DNA of 64,000 nucleotides from Psychroflexus montanilacus (lineage in GTDB: Bacteria > Bacteroidota > Bacteroidia > Flavobacteriales > Flavobacteriaceae): contig NZ_JAIQZC010000002.1 in the NCBI RefSeq assembly GCF_020164535.1, positions 372,001 to 436,000 of the forward strand, given 5' to 3'. Shown one piece after another: positions 61,728 to 64,000 of the stretch (the stretch's first letter is position 1; every line of letters starts with the position of its first letter). The notes under the pieces were generated by a model. The model was not told the origin of the DNA. It saw only the letters and a program-made list of their open reading frames with translations, and made no database searches. Position numbers and translations under genes: made by a program.

Positions 61728-62004
61728 GACATCTTGTTCTTTGCTCTATGTTCTTTTCTTACCACGGAGTCACGGAGGACACTAAGGTTTAAATTATCTT
61801 TTCTCTTTATTTCATGTTCTTTGTTCTATTCTCTCCTTAACCGCAGAGACGCAGTGATCGCAGAGATTTTTTTATTTTATTTTACATCGTGACTCTTTTT
61901 TCTATAGTCTTTGTTCTCTGCTCTATGTTCTCTGCTCTATGTTCTTTTTTCTTTGTTCTCTTTTTCAAAACCCTACACCCTATCACCTAAGACCTAAAAC
62001 CTCT

Positions 62005-63189
62005 CTAGTACCCAAAATACTTCCTGTAGGTCTCCAAATCTTTATCCCCTCTTCCTGAGCAATTAAACACCAGCACATCGTCTTCTTTAAAGTCCAAATA
62101 CTTGAAAATCGCAAAAGCATGTGCCGTCTCAATCGCGGGAATGATGCCTTCCATGCGGCTCAACTCCAAACCTGCCGTCATCGCTTCGGCATCGGTGATG
62201 GACACAAACTTGCCACGTCCGGTTTTAAACAAATGCGCGTGCAACGGACCTATTCCTGGATAATCCAGACCAGCTGATATCGAATACGGCTCTGTAATTT
62301 GCCCATCAGTGTTTTGCATCAACAGGGTTTTACTGCCGTGAATAATGCCTTCCCGACCCAGAATCGTCGTCGCGGCAGATTCAGTGGTCTCCACCCCCTT
62401 ACCAGAAGCTTCCACACCAATGATGCCGACCTCTTCATGGTCCATAAAGTCAGCAAACAATCCAGCAGCATTACTTCCACCGCCAACGCAGGCGATCACA
62501 TAATCTGGCAACTCCCGACCTTCTTTCTCCAGCATTTGTTTTTTGACTTCCTTCGAAATCACACTCTGCAACTCAGTCACCATATCCGGATATGGATGCG
62601 GCCCTACCACCGAACCGATGATGTAATGCGTATCCTTAGGATGGTTGATCCAGTCCCGAATCGCTTCATTAGTCGCATCTTTCAGAGTTTTACTGCCAGA
62701 TGTAGCCGGAACCACTTTAGCGCCGAGCATTTTCATTCGGGCCACATTGGGCGCTTGTCTTTCGATATCCACAGCTCCCATATACACAATACACTCCAGT
62801 CCCATCAGCGCACAAACGGTTGCCGTAGCTACCCCGTGCTGACCTGCACCGGTTTCGGCGATGATGCGATGCTTGCCCAAAGCTTTGGCCAAAAGAATCT
62901 GACCAACCGTATTATTGATTTTATGCGCCCCGGTGTGACACAAATCTTCACGTTTCAGGTAGATCTTGGTTTTGTATTTTTCACTTAGGTTTTCAGCCAG
63001 ATATAAAGGTGTTGGTCGTCCCACATAGTCTTTCAATAGATGCTTAAACTGCTTTTGAAAATCATCAGTGGCGATAATCTGCTTATAATTCTGTCTTAAT
63101 TCTTCCACATTGGGATACAGCAATTCCGGGATGTAGGCACCTCCAAAATCTCCGTAAAATCCTTTGTCATCTACACTATACTTGCTCAT
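62005..63189 (-). CDS. trpB: Tryptophan synthase beta subunit
   Basis: This 394-residue PLP enzyme joins indole and serine to tryptophan. It starts [20 protein letters not shown]. The PLP lysine is in [20 protein letters not shown], and [20 protein letters not shown] and [20 protein letters not shown] are the conserved catalytic and phosphate-binding segments. It overlaps the end of trpF by 14 bp. Confidence 0.97.
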   Translation of the reverse strand: MSKYSVDDKGFYGDFGGAYIPELLYPNVEELRQNYKQIIATDDFQKQFKHLLKDYVGRPTPLYLAENLSEKYKTKIYLKREDLCHTGAHKINNTVGQILLAKALGKHRIIAETGAGQHGVATATVCALMGLECIVYMGAVDIERQAPNVARMKMLGAKVVPATSGSKTLKDATNEAIRDWINHPKDTHYIIGSVVGPHPYPDMVTELQSVISKEVKKQMLEKEGRELPDYVIACVGGGSNAAGLFADFMDHEEVGIIGVEASGKGVETTESAATTILGREGIIHGSKTLLMQNTDGQITEPYSISAGLDYPGIGPLHAHLFKTGRGKFVSITDAEAMTAGLELSRMEGIIPAIETAHAFAIFKYLDFKEDDVLVFNCSGRGDKDLETYRKYFGY

Positions 63190-63820
63190 ACGTTCTAAGG
63201 TTTTGTAAAAATTTGTGTACTAATGTTATGTTCTTTAGGCCAGGCTCCTCTTCGAAGCCAGAGTTGATATCCACGCCTGCAATAAGGCCTTTTTTGTATA
63301 ATTCACTCACTTGCTCTGCATCTTCAGGACCTATGCCGCCACTCAGCATCACTGGTTTTGTAAAATTGAATTGCTCCAGCAGCTGCCAGTCAAACTTTTG
63401 TCCGTTGCCTCCTCGGTACTGCCCTTTGGTATCCAGCAAGTAGCCGTGCACATAAAAACCATAGGCTTCGATGCCTTCAAAATCTGAAGGCGATTGGATC
63501 GAAAATACCTTCCAAAGTTGAACTTCAGACTTTCCTGATTCAGCTAACACCTGATTCAGCTGTTCGCAAAATGCTGGCGTTTCATGGCCGTGCAACTGTA
63601 TCAGCTTCAGTCCATAGCTTTTGACTTTTTCCAAAATAGCGTCGATATCTTCATTTACAAACACACCCACTTTTTGAATGTTTTCAGGTACCTCCACCAC
63701 CGTTTCAGCAAAACGTGGCGACTTCTTATAGAAAATAAATCCCATATAATCGATGTCCAGTTCGGCAAGTGCCTTTATATTTTCAGGATGCTTCATCCCG
63801 CAGACTTTCACTTTCATCAC
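63176..63820 (-). CDS. trpF: Phosphoribosylanthranilate isomerase
   Basis: This 214-residue TIM-barrel enzyme has the catalytic Cys in [20 protein letters not shown] and [30 protein letters not shown] and the Asp-bearing [20 protein letters not shown] near the end. It overlaps trpC by 4 bp and trpB by 14 bp, so the three genes are translationally coupled. Confidence 0.95.
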   Translation of the reverse strand: MMKVKVCGMKHPENIKALAELDIDYMGFIFYKKSPRFAETVVEVPENIQKVGVFVNEDIDAILEKVKSYGLKLIQLHGHETPAFCEQLNQVLAESGKSEVQLWKVFSIQSPSDFEGIEAYGFYVHGYLLDTKGQYRGGNGQKFDWQLLEQFNFTKPVMLSGGIGPEDAEQVSELYKKGLIAGVDINSGFEEEPGLKNITLVHKFLQNLRTYEQV

Positions 63821-64000
63821 TTGTTGCTATTTTGTGCTTTGAGTTTCTCTTTCATAAAAAATTCACCCACCAAAACACCGTTAAATCCTTGCTGAATTAA
63901 CTTTTGAATCGTCTCCCGATCCTGAATACCACTTTCAGAAATCTTTAGCAAATCCGATGGCAGGTGCGGCAACATATCCAGTCCCTGTTGTATATCCACT
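63817..64000 (-). CDS. trpC: Indole-3-glycerol-phosphate synthase, C-terminal fragment (runs off window)
   Basis: Only about 61 C-terminal residues are present. They read GLDMLPHLPSDLLKISESGI, QDRETIQKLIQQGFNGVLVG, EFFMKEK, which matches the last beta/alpha units of TrpC, with the SESGI motif and the phosphate-binding VLVGEFFM. The order trpC-trpF-trpB fits Bacteroidetes trp operons. The rest of the gene lies beyond the right edge. Confidence 0.93.
   Translation of the reverse strand, partial: VDIQQGLDMLPHLPSDLLKISESGIQDRETIQKLIQQGFNGVLVGEFFMKEKLKAQNSNK

Larger units (their letters stand above)
61236..62004. other. Gene-free region between trpB and trpA with a tandem duplication
   Basis: No gene is seen. 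A block with a two-stem element and CGGAGTCACGGAGGACACTA occurs twice with a spacing of 256 bp (about 61390-61600 and 61650-61830). The rest is low-complexity sequence of the type TTCTCTGCTCTATG. Confidence 0.7.

Noticed and set aside
61602-61892. A 96-codon plus-strand open frame in the trp gap
   Set aside because: It is composed of low-complexity and duplicated sequence and has no family features.

Overview
The window looks like a chromosome segment of a Bacteroidetes bacterium, most likely a marine or psychrophilic member of the Flavobacteriaceae. The reasons are the gene order tRNA-Thr/Tyr/Gly/Thr-tuf-tRNA-Trp-secE-nusG-rplKAJL-rpoBC, family-typical proteins (DUF2851, DUF4920, HU-HIG, four-helix-bundle/S23 proteins, WbqC), promoter -7 elements of the TAnnTTTG type, low G+C, and long intergenic tracts full of short repeats. 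The genus is not certain; Psychroflexus-like genomes are a guess from the repeat style. Nearly all genes lie on the minus strand.

Layout, in window coordinates. 1-9.2 kb: the transcription/translation core (start of rpoC, rpoB, L7/L12, L10, L1, L11, NusG, SecE, EF-Tu and five tRNAs). 9.2-20.5 kb: housekeeping genes (XerC-type recombinase, acyl-CoA dehydrogenase, helix-hairpin-helix protein, alanine/sodium symporter with an unusual N-terminus, MnmD, PspC protein, DUF2851, SGNH hydrolase, TIGR01777 epimerase-like protein, IlvE, and a DUF4920 lipoprotein on the plus strand). 20.5-21.8 kb: a gene-free repeat field. 21.8-55.2 kb: a large surface-polysaccharide locus. It holds a Wzm/Wzt-type ABC exporter, an O-antigen-ligase-like protein, nine GT4-type and three GT2-type glycosyltransferases, an exostosin-like protein, a pyruvyltransferase-like protein, a polysaccharide deacetylase, a hexapeptide acetyltransferase, a DegT aminotransferase, WbqC, a UDP-glucuronate epimerase-like enzyme, an asparagine-synthase-like amidotransferase, a methyltransferase and four sulfotransferases. 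Three solitary four-helix-bundle genes and a plus-strand HU gene are interspersed. 55.2-60.5 kb: a repeat-dense accessory stretch with a DUF433/DUF5615 toxin-antitoxin-like pair (second gene frameshifted), an outer-membrane beta-barrel protein and a PIN-domain toxin module. 60.5-64 kb: trpC(partial)-trpF-trpB-[769-bp gap]-trpA.

The polysaccharide locus is built of tightly packed modules, with genes overlapping by 1-14 bp inside a module. The modules are separated by short tandem-repeat spacers. The pattern, together with sharp G+C changes inside the Wzt and one GT2 gene, suggests assembly by recombination. The exporter, ligase and glycosyltransferases would build and export a glycan. Four sulfotransferases in one locus suggest that it is sulfated.

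The observation I rate highest is a dispersed family of at least 18 intergenic two-stem inverted-repeat elements. They share an internal loop (GAGTG on the left, GTATCGA on the right), while the outer and inner stems vary in sequence yet stay complementary, including a G-C to A-T to G-T series at one stem position. They often occur in pairs. No mobilising gene for them is in the window.
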